Assembly (NCBI GenBank): GCA_002007465.1
Contig: LNAC01000102.1
Coordinates: 1,665,703 to 1,729,702 of the forward strand
Length of the DNA: 64,000 nt
Source: Ailurus styani
Taxonomy: Eukaryota > Chordata > Mammalia > Carnivora > Ailuridae
Direction: 5' to 3'
The notes below the pieces were generated by a model, which made no database searches, was not told where the DNA came from, and worked only from the letters and a program-made list of their open reading frames with translations. Position numbers and translations under genes: made by a program. Below are positions 1 through 12,084 of this stretch, piece by piece (position 1 is the stretch's first letter; every line of letters begins with the position of its first letter).

Positions 1-594
1 TATTATTCTTATCCTCTAACATTTAATATTACTTCCTCCTTGTAGGATTGCTTTAGGGAAGCTGACGATTAACCTGTTGCCAGTTAAAAGGATGTTAAAT
101 ACTATTATGTAATATATTATAAACATGAAATGTAATTGTTTGCAAAGAAGAACAAAATAATTTAAAAATATAAGTTGTATAGGGTCATTAAATAAGCTTG
201 TCTTGCAGGTGGCAAAATTTTTTGAGCCCAGATTTTTACTAGTATATAAACCTCTTATTGACAATTTATATATTCTTTAATGTTACTCGAGACCTGTGTT
301 TAGACTTAGAGAATTCCTGTGTATGGCTTCATGTCTTCACTTTTTTTTATATAAGCACACTTCTGTGAAAACTAAAGAGTTAGCAGAGCAGACAGAACTT
401 ATTTACATTTTGTAGGTCTAGTGGAAAAAGTATTTTATGTTATGGATCAATGGTAAATGCCAAATACTCACTGTAGCTAGACTTGGATGCATTACATTTC
501 TCAGGAGAAAAGAGGGAGACTGGTAATAAGATGTAAGGTGTAGTACTTTGTGGGGTTTTTTTTCCTCATTAGCTTGTTTAATCTTCCTACACAG
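1..594. other. AT-rich single-copy sequence
   Basis: No gene or recognisable repeat is visible here. The only longer frames are chance openings in AT-rich DNA without codon structure. Confidence 0.5.
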
Positions 595-745
595 TCTACA
601 AAAAAGGTATTACTATCTCACATTTCCAGGTGAAAATATTGAGGCTCAGAGAATCTAAGTAACTTCTTAAGATTGCACAGCTAGTAAATGAATATGAGAT
701 TTAATCCCTGTATTATTTGGTTCGAAGCTCATGTTGTAACCATGC
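595..745 (-). repeat. MIR SINE fragment
   Basis: The stretch follows the reverse complement of the MIR core: a 'ggtattactatctcacattt' block, then gaggctcagagaatctaag, then a degraded cacagctagtaa block and the 'ccatgctgcc' end. It is an ancient copy with many substitutions and no visible target duplication. Confidence 0.75.
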
Positions 746-983
746 TGCCACATAGTTTCTTTGAAATTACATGCCATTTAATTTTTTTCACTTTATCATT
801 CACCATTCATCCATTCATCCATCCAGTGGGTACATATTGAATAAATATTGAGTGAATGATACTAATTTAATATAAAAATCTGATAAGCCATTCAGATTGT
901 AGTAACACATACTGGACTATTTACAAAGGCTTTAGTTATGTTAGAGGCATGTGGTTCTTTTATCATCATCATATATAGATTTC
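746..983. other. Single-copy sequence with short CCAT-type repeat
   Basis: A short ATCC/CATT-rich run sits at about 801-830. The rest is AT-rich and unassigned. Confidence 0.4.
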
Positions 984-1015
984 TTTTTTTTTTTAAGATT
1001 TTATTTATTTATTTG

Positions 1016-1079
<64 letters not shown>

Positions 1080-1216
1080 GAAGCAGGGGAAGTGGGAGAG
1101 GGAGAAGCAGGCTCCCCGCTGAGCAGGGAGCCTGATGCAGGGCTCAATCCCAGGACCCTAGGATCATGACCTGAGGCGAAGGCAGACACTTAATGACTAA
1201 GCCACCCAGGTGCCCC
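984..1216 (-). mobile_element. CAN SINE (carnivore tRNA-derived SINE)
   Basis: In minus orientation the element has a tRNA-related head (ends 'gccacccaggtgcccc' on the plus strand), the 'ggatcatgacctgag' box and a poly(T)/ttatttattt tail. It contains a long uninterrupted (GA)n tract at about 1029-1076, an expanded form of the purine/pyrimidine tract normal for this family. The open frame across it is a repeat shadow. Confidence 0.95.
1029..1076. repeat. (GA)24-type microsatellite inside a SINE
   Basis: About 48 bases of uninterrupted GA dinucleotide expanded from the CT-rich tract of the host SINE. It is a good candidate for length polymorphism. Confidence 0.95.
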
Positions 1217-2066
1217 TTCTTCTTCTTCTTCTTTTTTTTTTACACCATGAATTACTGTATTTCATTAATTATTATAGTTTTCTTCTTTGCTTTTTTGTGT
1301 CTGTGTTGAATCTCCATGTAAATTGCTGCTGAACTGAGAGGCATTATATGAAGATACAAGCTACTTGTATGCCTAGAGTTGTATTAAAAATTGTGTCACA
1401 TTTTCTTGAAGCTGTTTCAGATAAATGTGTATTTAATCATGAAATATCAATATAATGATTCTTTTGGAGATTGTAGGGAATTCTTGCACTTGTGTGACCA
1501 GAGAAACAAAATGTGTATGTTTATGCAACTAGGGCTTTGATTTTAGATGGACTGTTTTTCTCATCTATCTTGTATTGAAACTTCTACAAAAATATGTTCA
1601 CAAAAAGCAAAAGAATCATAAATATAATTATACTCACTTGAGTAAATATCTTGAAAGTCCATTACATCAATGGATACTAGATTAGTTGTATATTCTATTA
1701 CTTTACCTTCACTTGATTATAATGCTATGGTCTTGATTATCTTTTGGCATGGAGGTCAAGATGTTAAATCTCTATTTTTTTGCAGTGAAAAGAGACTAGA
1801 GATCTACCACCAGGAAAGCAAGTTCTTTCTTAGTTATTAAGAAGTTAAAGAAGAAAATTTCTTTCTAAGTAATTGCATTTCTAAGTTATGTTACAATATA
1901 TTTGTATAAGTATATTAATACATGAATAGGAAATAAGAGTCAGATTATTATTCAAAACTTTGCTCTTAAAATTATTTTTGAAATGCCTATGTAGAATTCC
2001 CTCAAGGCCAGTTAATCCACACAAGAATTAATTTCAGTTTCTCTGGTTTTCAACTTACTGAACTCC
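1217..2066. other. AT-rich single-copy sequence
   Basis: It starts with a short (CTT)n plus poly(T) run at 1217-1240 next to the SINE. No gene or repeat family is recognised in the remainder. Confidence 0.4.
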
Positions 2067-2268
2067 TTTTTTTTTTTTTAAAGATTTTATTTATTTATCT
2101 GACAGAGAGATAGAGAGGTCACAAGTAGGCAGAGTGGCAGGTAGAGGGAAAGAGAGAAGCAGGCTTTCCAGTGAGCAGGGAGCCAGAGAGGCGTGGGCTG
2201 AATCCCACGACCCTGGGCTGACCTGAGCTGAAGACAGCCACTTAACGGACTGAGCCACCCAGGCTCTC
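2067..2268 (-). mobile_element. CAN SINE, diverged copy
   Basis: Poly(T) tail at left, then the purine tract and 'ctgagccacccaggc' head at right. Flanks 'actgaactc' and 'actgagctc' look like an imperfect target-site duplication. It is more diverged than most copies in the window; the usual 'gatcatgacctg' box is partly lost. Confidence 0.9.
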
Positions 2269-3523
2269 AACTGAGCTCTACTTCTAAAGAGTCTAAATTC
2301 AGTATATTCTAGAGGAGAGCTGAAAATCAGTAAGAGAAGTAAATCTCCCCAGTAGCTTTGATGAATAACCAGGTTCGGGATCCACAGGTATATTCTGTAT
2401 GATATTGAGAATGTTGCTTAATTAAGAATGTTAATTTTGCCATTGAGCCCTGTTGAGCTCTGTAATGGGCACTGCTTATCTGCTTTTGTTCTCTCTCAGC
2501 ATTAGATTGTGGCTGCAGTAGTTAGGTTGGTTAGCCCTGAAGCCAGGAAAATCTGCTCAATGGGAGTTTTAATGTTCTTGTTAGGACTTTTTGACTTGGG
2601 AACACGTTCTCTGGTAACAGGACTTTACAGTACACACCCTAACAAGGACCACAAAGGATGAGGCAAACTTGCTGTTGAGATGGCTAATGGAAACATGGGA
2701 GGATGGCCACTTCTCAATAAAGTAGAAATGTCCAAGTTGTCCTGGCAAGTGTTCAGGTAGGAAGAAAGGCTAAGGGAAGTAAGTGTGCTAGATTTAATGT
2801 ATTATGTAAAGCACCAAATGGGCTCTTTGTAATCAGGAATTGAGTATGTCAGGGATACTAAGACAGCCCCATGTCAGATAAAGGACTCTGTCAGCTTTGG
2901 TCTGAGGACTGCCTGAAGGCTTCACTTAGATCACACAGCAGTTTAGGAAGCTTTTATTCAAACTTCCCTCAGATTTGCACTGAGATAGACAGCTCTTCGA
3001 GCCATACTTGATGCCCCCACCCCTATTTTCACTCATACAAGACTTTCCTCTAATAATGTACTAGATTTTAATAGTTATGAATCAATTAAAAAGCTGTCCT
3101 TGGGAGCTTATATACAAATAACTTCACATCTGCCCCACTATCTGATTAGTCAACTCTTACAGTAACTGGAGTGAATCTGGGGAACAAGGTCTCTGTCAGT
3201 AAGATATTACCATTACTGCCATGGCTACCTTGTAGAAAGGTAATTGGGAGTTTCTGGTAATTTCCTGCCCAAATTACCCTTACAATAAAAATACTCAATT
3301 ATGTTTAATATGGTTTAGCATGTAGGTGTATTTCATTTTAATTATTATATTAGATAAATTCTTTCTTGAATAGATAGATTACCTAACCAAAGTACCTTGA
3401 TCTATATCTAAAAATAGAGAACAAAACAGAACAAAACCAGTAACTATCATGTTTGGATACTAAGGTATCTGGGTAAAAGATTTGGAAAAAACACATACCA
3501 TAGTTTTAGTTAAAATATGAATG
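2269..3523. other. Single-copy or very old repeat sequence
   Basis: No gene is seen. The part at about 2500-2760 is less AT-rich and reads like an old dispersed repeat, but I cannot assign a family. Confidence 0.35.
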
Positions 3524-4190
3524 CAGTAGTTCTCCCTTAGTTGTGGGGGATACATTCTAAGGCCTCCAATGGATACCTGAAAATTGGGGTAGTATGGAAC
3601 CGTATATATAGTTTTCCTACACATACATACCTATGATAAAGTTTAATTATAAATTAGGTACAGCGTAAGATTAATAATACCTAATAATAAAATAGAATAA
3701 TTACAAGTTACTGTAATAAAAGTTGTATGACTGTGTTCTCTTGCTCTGTCTCAAAATACCTTATTGTACTGTTCTCACCCTTCTTTTTGAAGTGATGTGA
3801 GATGACAAAATGCCTATGTGATGAGGTGAAATGAGGTGAATGACATAGATATTATGACATAGCTTTAGGCTACTAGTCACCTTCTGGCTGTGAGAAGGAG
3901 AATCATTTGCTTCTGGATGGTAGTTGAAAGTAGATCACTGAGGGTGCCTGGGTGGCTCAGTGGGTTAAAGCCTCTGCCTTCAGCTCAGGTCATGATCTCA
4001 GGGTCCTGGGATTGAGCCCTGCATCGGGCTCCCTGCTCGGCAAGGAGCCTGCTTCCTCCTCTCTCTCTGCCTGCCTCTCTGCCTACTTGTGATCTCACTC
4101 TCTCTGTCAAATAAATAAATAAAATCTTAAAAAAATAAAAAGAAAGTAGATCACAGAAAATGTTGAAACCACAAATAAGGGGGGACTACT
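3524..4190 (+). mobile_element. Tigger-like (Tc1/mariner) non-autonomous DNA transposon, interrupted
   Basis: The ends form terminal inverted repeats: 'cagtagttctcccttag' at the left matches the reverse complement of 'taaggggggactact' at the right. This end sequence and the internal 'cctatgataaagtttaatta' block are typical of short mammalian Tigger-derived elements. There is no transposase frame. A SINE has inserted near the right end, so the transposon is the older of the two. Confidence 0.85.
3939..4141 (+). mobile_element. CAN SINE nested in the Tigger-like element
   Basis: Complete SINE from 'gggtgcctgggtggctcag' to the AATAAA-rich tail. A perfect 13-bp target-site duplication, gaaagtagatcac, lies at 3926-3938 and 4142-4154. 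Confidence 0.97.
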
Positions 4191-5690
4191 ATAAGTTAGA
4201 TTTCAAAAGAGGTCAACATATTTTCTGTAATGATCGATACATGTCATTATACATTTGTCCAAACCTATAGAATGTACAATGCCAAGTGTACCCTAATGTA
4301 AATTGGGGAGTTTGGGTGATAATGAAGTATCATGGTTGGTTCATCTTGTAACAAATGTACTACTGTGGTGGAAGATGCCCATAAGGAGAAAGCTATGCAT
4401 GAGTGGAGGTAAAGGTTTTTGAGAAGTCTGTATTGTCTTCTCAATTTTGCTGCAAACCTAAAACTACTCTAAATAATGAAGTATAGTAAAAAGAGAAAAG
4501 AACCCCCCCCTCAAGATATTATATTTTCTCTAGCTTTTAATTTGCTGGAGATATAATTTTTCTAACTCTCCTTCTGAATGGTATAATTTTCCAGGTGGAT
4601 TCTTGTTTTCCTTAGTGTTACCCTCATCTGAACTAGCTGTATCCATGAAACCTAGGTGTTGGCTTTCACTCCATGTGACTGTATGGCTTTTAAATATGTA
4701 GTACACTTTTAAAGGAGATTCTGCAGCTTAATCTTGAAATTTGTTACATTTCCAAATGCTTAGGACAGCAAATGAAAGGTAATTTTATGATCATCCTAAA
4801 TTTGGCTCCACTCCATAGCATCTTTGTATAATAAAACCTTCATTTTTTTTCTTCTGAATGAGTAGAGGAATTCAGTTTTTCATAAGCTATCTTCTTTTAT
4901 ATGCCTATATTAGTGAAATATACAGTTTCACTTATTTACCTCTACTGTCACTGATTTTTCAAAGTTGTATTGTAGACATTAATTTCTCCTCTTAATCTGC
5001 CTTTAAGATGTTTGTTCTTAGCTTTTTTATAATATCACCACATATTTGTAATACATAAAAAATATATGTACTTATACATACATACATCTCACTTCTGGAA
5101 GTAGATATCACTGTAAGTGTTACTTCAATGAAGAACAAAATAAGCCCAAGTTATCTAAGATATAAATGAGTTATTATTTAATCTTGCCTCTGTTTTCTGA
5201 TTATGAAGAAAACAATGATTTTGTGATTTCCAGATACTGTCTGACATTTTAACTCCCCAAATTTACCTCACATATCTCTCCTTTTTTATTTCTCCTAAGT
5301 GAATTTATATGGCCATTTTTATTTGTCCTCTCTCTCCACTTTTCACTTATGTAACCCCTTCTTAGTTATACCAACTTGATTGCTACATGCCAATCACACT
5401 TTGAATTTGCCCAGCTTGGAACCTGTATTTTATGAGAAATTGCTGGAAACCCCTGGCCAGGTGAGTAGACACCATCCTGACTCAAGCTTTTAGTCTCCAG
5501 CCTAATTTCTTTACATGGGAGGAAGCTCAGATACCTACTACAATAGACTTCAGGTGGAAAGTTTGATTGAAACCTGCAGAACAGCCTTGCTATTGAATTG
5601 CCATTTTGGGGGAAGTCCTCTCTCATTTGTCCTCAACAACTTTACACAAGATTGACCACAGTCCAAATCACTTGCTTTATTTTCTCTATT
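4191..5690. other. AT-rich single-copy sequence
   Basis: No gene or repeat family is recognised. An 8-base C run occurs at about 4503-4510. Confidence 0.4.
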
Positions 5691-5707
5691 AATTTGGTCA
5701 CTTTCAG

Positions 5708-5906
5708 GGCGCCTGGGTGGCTCAGTGGGTTAAAGCCTCTGCTTTCAGCTCAGGTCATGATCTCAGCGTCCTGGGATCGAGGCCTGCATGGGGCTCTCTG
5801 CTCAGCAGGGAGCCTGCTTCCTCCTCTCCCTGTCTCTCTGCCTGCCTCTCTGCCTACTTGTGATCTCTCTCTCTGTGTCAAATAAATAAATAAAATCTTT
5901 AAAAAA
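5708..5906 (+). mobile_element. CAN SINE, young full-length copy
   Basis: Complete head-to-tail copy flanked by a perfect 17-bp duplication, aatttggtcactttcag, at 5691-5707 and 5907-5923. The intact duplication and good match to the family pattern indicate recent insertion. The 95-codon frame reading into it is not a gene. Confidence 0.97.
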
Positions 5907-6049
5907 AATTTGGTCACTTTCAGAAGCCCATTTGAATGTCTGTGGCCTTATACTGAAAGGTTTCTGTGTTTGGGCATTTGCTGTCTGGGATGCATGAAAT
6001 ATACTTTATTGCCAATGAAGGTGGGCAGTGTGGCACAAAGGGGGGTGAG

Positions 6050-6200
6050 GGTTAGTAATTCCTAGCTGTGACCTTGGGACAATTATATAACCTCTCTGAT
6101 GTTCAGTTCCATTTGTAAAATGGGTATAACAACACCCACTCTCCAGGATTGTTGGGAGAGTTAAACAGAATCATGTCTGTAAAGTATTTAGCCAGCACCA
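6050..6200 (+). repeat. MIR SINE fragment
   Basis: Plus-strand MIR core: 'gctgtgaccttgggacaa', then 'cctctctgatgttcagttcc', 'tgtaaaatgggtataac' and a 'ggattgttgggagagttaaa' block. Confidence 0.85.
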
Positions 6201-7072
6201 GGCTCTTCCTCCTCTCTCTTACCTTCCTCTCAGGAGAGCTCATCATCATGTATATGTTCCATACATGTCTATCTAGTAAATGCTCACATGGCTCCTACTC
6301 TGACTGAGTGATACTTTCTAATGTGTTTCATTTTTATTGTATTCCCTTCTCTACTTCACACCAACATCCTTCCCCCTCCCCACCCACCACCTGCCTAGAA
6401 TTGGATATATGCTGACGTGATTGTAGACTTCTTGAAATCACTGCTTTTGCCATTCATTTGCTCCTCGTTCTTCCAGCCCCCTTTTCACTTTGTCCTGTCA
6501 TGGGTAGAAACCAAAGATGGATTTACTGTTAACCTACTACAGCGTAAGTTTCAGTCCCCTCACTGGAAAAGACACCTTTGAAGGCTCTGGGAGGGATCCT
6601 CTTAATGCTTTTATATGGTTTAATGCTTTGGTAAAATTTGCATGAATCAAGAATCAAGAATTTCCCTTTGTCCATTTACCACCATCCAGAAAAGAATCCA
6701 TCTGTAGGAGATGCTACAGAACTATAACTTAGTAGATCCCTGATTATTATCCTAGCTTTTGGCTAAAGATACAATGTAAAATTTCTCACCTTTTGAGATT
6801 AAAAAAAAGATTTCTATTACTTAAAAACACATATCAGAAACAGATATTCTAGGTTTGGTTCTCTTTTGGTATTTATTTATCTTGTAATAGTTCGTGTATT
6901 ATTCTGAGAGGAGCATTTTTAAGATGTCTGAATTATTCAATAAGTATAGTCAAGTTTTTATGACATAAATTATAATAATGATAGACTTCTATTTTTCTTG
7001 AAATTAACTTTCCAAGAAAGATGAGAAGATGCAATATTGTAGACTATTTGTAGTATTCTTAAAAAGACTCTT
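6201..7072. other. Single-copy sequence
   Basis: No gene or repeat family recognised. Confidence 0.4.
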
Positions 7073-7168
7073 TGACTTGTAAATTTTAATATAATCGACA
7101 CACAATGTCACATTAGTTTCAGGTGTGCAACTTAGTGATTTGACAAGTTTATACATTGTGTTATGTTC
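7073..7168 (-). repeat. Old L1 3' end fragment
   Basis: The block 'cacattagtttcaggtgtgc' followed by 'cttagtgatttgacaa' resembles the 3' UTR of old mammalian L1 subfamilies read on the minus strand. Only about 100 bp remain. Confidence 0.6.
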
Positions 7169-7851
7169 ACATATGAATTTTAATTTGATTCTAGTAATTA
7201 AAACTTTAATTTTACATATTTTACAAAAATATGTAATTATATTACCTTCTTTAAATTTCATATGGTGATAAAAAGATATTATTTTACCTCATTTAGTTTT
7301 CAGTGAGGCTCAAAATCTTTTATAAATGTTGGTGCTTACTGTACTTCAGTGATGAAAATTTTATCAAATATTTCCATTTTGCAAATATTAATTAGCACCG
7401 AAGGGAATTCAGGGTACAAATCCAATGTACTGATCACAGCTAGTGTTAGGCTTAGTTACATGCAGTCACCTCCAAGGTATATTTTGAAGAATGCTGACAA
7501 AAAGCCCCTCTAGTCTGAAAGCCTGTTGTTAGGAGAGTGAAGGGAGAATCGTCTACTAATTAGAAATTGATCTTAGTTAACAAGCGTCTTTCTGCAGCGA
7601 AAATTCCCTTTGAGAGGTGTAAGCATATTACTTCCTTTTAAATGCCAACTTAATCAGAATAATAACTCATTTTGGTGACTGGGAGTTTTGGCTAATAATT
7701 AGGAGGGAGGAAAATAAGCAGGAGAATAAACAGTACTTTGAATTTCTTCTACTAAAAACAAATTGTCAATGACCAAGGAATGCTGGGACATCCTACTCAA
7801 ATCCTAGTTATATACTCTTTTCATGTAACATGTCCTCTCATGTAACTATTT
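7169..7851. other. Repeat-free single-copy sequence
   Basis: No gene is visible. The part at about 7380-7780 lacks any repeat signature and contains several TAATTA/TAAT-type motifs. Function cannot be judged from one sequence. Confidence 0.35.
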
Positions 7852-7866
7852 AAGTTTCAATTAAAC

Positions 7867-8061
7867 TGGGGCACCTGGGTGGCTCAGTGGGTTAAGGCCT
7901 CTGCCTTCAGCTTGGGTCATGATCTCAGGGTCCTGGGATCGATCCCCGCATCGGGCTCTCTGCTCAGCGGGAAGCCTGCTTCCTCCTCTCTCTCTGCCTG
8001 CCTCTCTGACTACTTGTAATCTCTCTCTCTGTCAAATAAATAAATAAAATCTTTGAAAAAA
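7867..8061 (+). mobile_element. CAN SINE
   Basis: Full-length copy with AAATAAATAAAATCTT tail. Target duplication is near-perfect: aagtttcaattaaact at about 7852-7866 versus aagtttgcaattaaact at 8062-8077 (one inserted base). Confidence 0.96.
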
Positions 8062-8077
8062 AAGTTTGCAATTAAAC

Positions 8078-9294
8078 TTTGATGGATCTCCTGTTGAACA
8101 AGTAAAAGAACAGATATCTTGGTACAGTTGAACATTTCCCTTGCATACGCAGCACTGATTTCCCCTGATGTTCTCCCATCTTACTTACAACTCCCTTTGA
8201 AGCTACTTTGGAAACTCAGTGTTATAAGCATCCTACCAATACTTTCTCAGATACCTCTCTTATGAGGCTGCAGGGAAGGTTTTACAACTTGGCATTTAGC
8301 AAAATTAACTGAGAGTGATCATCTACAGGGAAACAAGTCCCCTTTTGTTGGCATTTTCATACAACTCCCACATCTTTTTTTTCTTATTTTCTGTGTTACC
8401 AGCCTTGCTGCACATGCACTCTGTCTCCCTTTCTTCAGCACTAGGCATTTTTGGCAGTGTAATTCAGTCATGTACACGTTCACCGTCAAACTTCAAGGAT
8501 CAAACTGCCTCTGCTGTTATAGGTCAGGGGACAGCAAACCTCAAGCTGTGTTGTCTTTAGGAGATTTAGAAGCTCTGCATTGCTGCCCACTCTCTGAAAT
8601 GCTTCCTTTCCTGACTTGCCAATCTTAAGTTATGTGCTTTTATTGTCCCAACATGACTCTGAGAGATTTGCTACCTTATTGGTGTTCCTTTTGTTCTTAA
8701 ATTTAAAAATTAATGCAAAGCAATGAAGCCCAAACAAGTGACCAAATGGATTTGATAAGAAATGAATCTATCCTCTCTTTCTCAAAACATTGAAATTGTT
8801 GCTTAGTTTTTTGTTTTCAAAACTGTGAGCTTGACATCCTATATGCACAGCTGTGTCACTCATATATTGGAGATGTCAAGAGAAATCTGATGTCTCAGAT
8901 GAACATCAAGTGTTGTATTGCATGTAGCCAAATTCTCCCTTAGATCATTCAAATTTGGTTATAGTTGAAATGAGACTAAAAATATTCTTTCAGGTTTTAT
9001 GGTTTCCTGTTTCTGGGAATATGAACAGGTTGAACAATTTTGTGCTTTTGTGTTTCTGGTTCTTTTGTTTCCTATTTATTGTATTTCCAGGAATGACAGC
9101 AAGCACAAAAGGAAGAGATGGACAGTGTAAATTTTTGAATCCTCCACCCTTACCCCAAGCCTCTAACTTGGAACCCTCAAAGCTGAAATTTTGACTTCCT
9201 TGTTAAAAAAAGTTTTTAGTTACAAAATAATATGTGTAGATTGTGTTCAGTATAATTTCCAGTACAAAGCAGCATGGGTATCATAAATATTCAT
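8078..9294. other. Single-copy sequence
   Basis: No gene or repeat recognised. Frames of about 80 codons here (8315-8560 and 8955-9194) show no domain or conserved motif and are treated as chance. Confidence 0.4.
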
Positions 9295-9350
9295 TAAAAA
9301 AGTTTAGTTGACATCTATTGAGTGCCTACTGTGTGTTGTGATTGATGGTC
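9295..9350 (-). repeat. L2 3'-end fragment
   Basis: 'attgagtgcctactgtgtg' is the typical minus-strand L2 3'-terminal signature (inverse of the 'cacatagtaggcgctcaat' end). Confidence 0.6.
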
Positions 9351-9949
9351 TCTAACCATTTTGCCATTGGAACAATAGCAACCACTTCAGTATCCTTAGT
9401 ACCGAAGCCATACTTAATGACTTTAATAGAGTTGGTATATAATAACAAAGATAAGAAACAGCTCTTGGGAGTAAAAGGCCTCTCTTAGATAATGCTGTTT
9501 TCACTTGTTTGGTGCTATCTAGACAGTTGGCTAACCAGCAAAAGTACCAGAATCAGGAATTGATGTCTAGAATCTATAACTATAATGGACCCTATGAGAT
9601 TTATTGACTATGTAATTTAGAGTCTGTAATTCCAAAGTGGAAGATAATAGGGCATCAGGATCGATCAAGAAATAATGACTTCATTCCTTACTCTTCAGTT
9701 ATAGAATATGCCACTAGCATGAACTCATTTTAAAGAACAACTTGAAGATTAAAAGACAGGATTCCATTCACAGTAAATAGTTTGAGAGTTTTAAATTATT
9801 CTTATTGAAAGAGGTCGAAGACATAATTCTTTTAGAAACGTGATACAAATTGTCCTTGTAATTTGTAGATAATATTCAAAAGATAAGACCTATTGCTGTA
9901 TGACTGAAAATAGGAAAAAAAAACCCACATAGTAATATCATATGAAATC

Positions 9950-10200
9950 CTGGCTGCTTTGCTTAATGAACTCTGTGATCTTGGGAAGTTAATCATACCT
10001 CTGGTGTCAGTTTCCTCATGTATATAACATATTTTTATTGATGATGATGATGATGATGATGATAATCCAATCTGGATGGGTTCTACTATTTGTCAGCCCT
10101 TTGAACTTTGGAAATTGATAGAATCACTCTGCTTTAGTTTTCTCATTTTTCTGGCTCAGAGTAAGTACTCAACAAAAGTTAACCGCTATTAGATGGTGCT
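9950..10200 (+). repeat. MIR SINE with internal (GAT)n expansion
   Basis: MIR blocks 'ctctgtgatcttgggaagtt' and 'gtcagtttcctcatg' at 9970-10020, then a (GAT)n run at 10040-10063, and the MIR-like end 'agtaagtactcaacaaaagt' at about 10158-10180. The GAT run replaces the ATT-rich part. Confidence 0.7.
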
Positions 10201-10669
10201 TTTTAATATAATGGACCCTATAAGGAAGAGTGATAGGGAACAGTTATTTGTTGAGTATGTGCTTCTTGCCATATCTAGAATAGGTGCTGCTTCAGTTAGG
10301 GTTTCTTGGTCGCTAATAACAAAAACCACCATAACTAGTCTTGTTAAAAAGGTTTATTAAATTGTATTGGTTTATGAAGTGATATTAGCTGAAACCACAT
10401 TGCTGGATTGTCTTAGGGAGATCCTATTGGTCTTACTGCAGGGTACAGGCCTCAAGTCATTCTGTCAACACTGGGCATACTGAATAGGAGGGGCATCTGA
10501 CTAGGGACAAGCCTGGGTCACATGTCTGCATCCTAGGTTTAAGAAGGATTAGGATTCTTGCCTTCTACTCTCAGGAGGAGGGACCATAAGGCTGGAAATC
10601 TCCCAGACTTTGGAAGGGTTTTCAAAAAGTGCTGTATAGTTGGAAAACATAATAAACATTACAGACCTT
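10201..10669. repeat. Unassigned old dispersed repeat
   Basis: The stretch beginning 'ttcagttagggtttcttggt' at about 10290, continuing through 'ggtttattaaattg', has the look of a known ancient mammalian interspersed repeat, but I cannot name the family from memory with certainty. Confidence 0.35.
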
Positions 10670-10810
10670 TACATAAATGATCTATTTTAATCCTTACAAT
10701 TACCTGGTGAAATGTCACTATAATTGCCCCTTTGTAGACAAGATAGTAGAAACTGAGGTGTATAGTAGGGCCTTTCCAAAGCTCTCAGCTAGTATCTAGC
10801 AGATCTGGAA
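10670..10810 (-). repeat. MIR SINE fragment
   Basis: Reverse-complement MIR: 'ttaatccttacaattacc', 'gtagaaactgaggtgtata' and the 'ctcagctagtatctagcaga' block in order. Confidence 0.75.
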
Positions 10811-10871
10811 TATAAGTCTAGGTTATTTGTCTTGAATTCTCTTACTTTTTCTTTTTCTTTTCTTTCACTTC

Positions 10872-11067
10872 TTAAAAAAAATATTTCATCTATTTGTTTG
10901 ACAGAGAGAGAGACAGCAAGAGAGGGAACACAAGTAGGGGGAGAGTGGGAGAGGGAGAAGCAGGCCTGCTGCAGAGCAGGGAGCCCATATCGGGCTCGAT
11001 CCCGGACCCTGGGATCATGACCTGAGTAGAAGCCAGGTGCTTAACGACTGAGCCACCCAGGCACCCC
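10872..11067 (-). mobile_element. CAN SINE, older copy
   Basis: Minus-strand copy ending 'actgagccacccaggcaccc'. The A/T tail is corrupted ('aaaaaaaatatttcatctat'), and no clean target duplication is visible. Confidence 0.93.
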
Positions 11068-11152
11068 TAAAACAGTATTTTTTAAACAAAGGATTGATAG
11101 GAGTTTCCTTCAGAAAAGCAGTTTCGGTATAGTCTAAGCCAAGTAAATTCTT

Positions 11153-11349
11153 TTCTTTTCTTTTATATTTATTTATTTATTTGACAGAGAGATAAAGAGC
11201 ACTAGTAAGCAGAGCAGCAGGCAGAGGGAGAAGGAGAAGCAGACTCCTTGCAAAGCAGGGAGCCTAATGTGGGACTCAGTCCCAGGCCCCTGGGATCATG
11301 ACCTGAACCAAAGGCAGCCACTTAACTGACTGAGCCACCTAGGCTCCCC
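11153..11349 (-). mobile_element. CAN SINE
   Basis: Target duplication taagccaagtaaattctt / taagctaagtaaattctt (one mismatch) at 11135-11152 and 11350-11367. It faces the plus-strand SINE that begins 60 bases to its right. Confidence 0.95.
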
Positions 11350-11408
11350 TAAGCTAAGTAAATTCTTATCTTTTAATGACAAATTGATCTAAAATAATCT
11401 CAGAACTT

Positions 11409-11602
11409 GGGGCACCTGGGTGGCTCAGTAGGTTAAGCCTTTGCCTTCGGCTCAGGTCATGATCTCAGGGACCTGGGATTGAGCCCTGCATCGGGGTCTC
11501 TGCTTGGCGGGGAGCCTGCTTCCTCCTCTCTCTCTGCCTGCCTCTCTGCCTACTTGTGATCTGACTCTCTCTCTGTCAAATAAATAAAAAAATAAAATCT
11601 TT
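11409..11602 (+). mobile_element. CAN SINE
   Basis: Target duplication aaaataatctcagaactt / aaaataatgtcagaactt (one mismatch) at 11391-11408 and 11603-11620. It forms an inverted pair with the minus-strand copy to its left. Confidence 0.96.
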
Positions 11603-11620
11603 AAAATAATGTCAGAACTT

Positions 11621-12084
11621 AATATTACTAACTGGAGCATGTAGATTCTTCAGGCATAGTTTTAATGTATTTTGGGTGATGGAATTTTTTATATAAAAAA
11701 GGCCTGCTAGTTTACAGGCTCTGGATGAGGAAATGAGCAAGATTATTGAGTGCACGTGGTAGCCTGAAAAACTATAGTCTTTCATATTTCTTTGTATTCC
11801 TAGAAGCACTTTTTAAATACTTAAAGAACCTGCTCATTATCTCCCTTTTCTGAGCATTCAGTAAAATGTGGAGAACTATAGAACTGACTCAAACTCCTTC
11901 AGTAAGTGACCTAAGATGCTGCAAGAGCATCAGTTGATTTGGCCACTATTTAACTTCCTCAAGTGTTTCCAAGAGGATTTAATTAAAGAATTGGTAGATC
12001 TGTCATTCTTATTCTTATTGATTAATCAAAGTATTTTGGAGGAAGCTAGGAAAATTTCAGTGGGTATCAGCCTTAGAGAAAGAA
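11621..12084. other. Single-copy sequence
   Basis: No gene or repeat family recognised; short chance frames only. Confidence 0.4.

Noticed and set aside
5598..5885. 95-codon frame containing [21 protein letters not shown]
   Set aside because: The same peptide recurs at 13556-13738 and 20743-20967 on the other strand because it is the translation of the CAN SINE.
10040..10063. (GAT)n and similar short tracts as CRISPR or regulatory arrays
   Set aside because: They are simple microsatellites without spacers.
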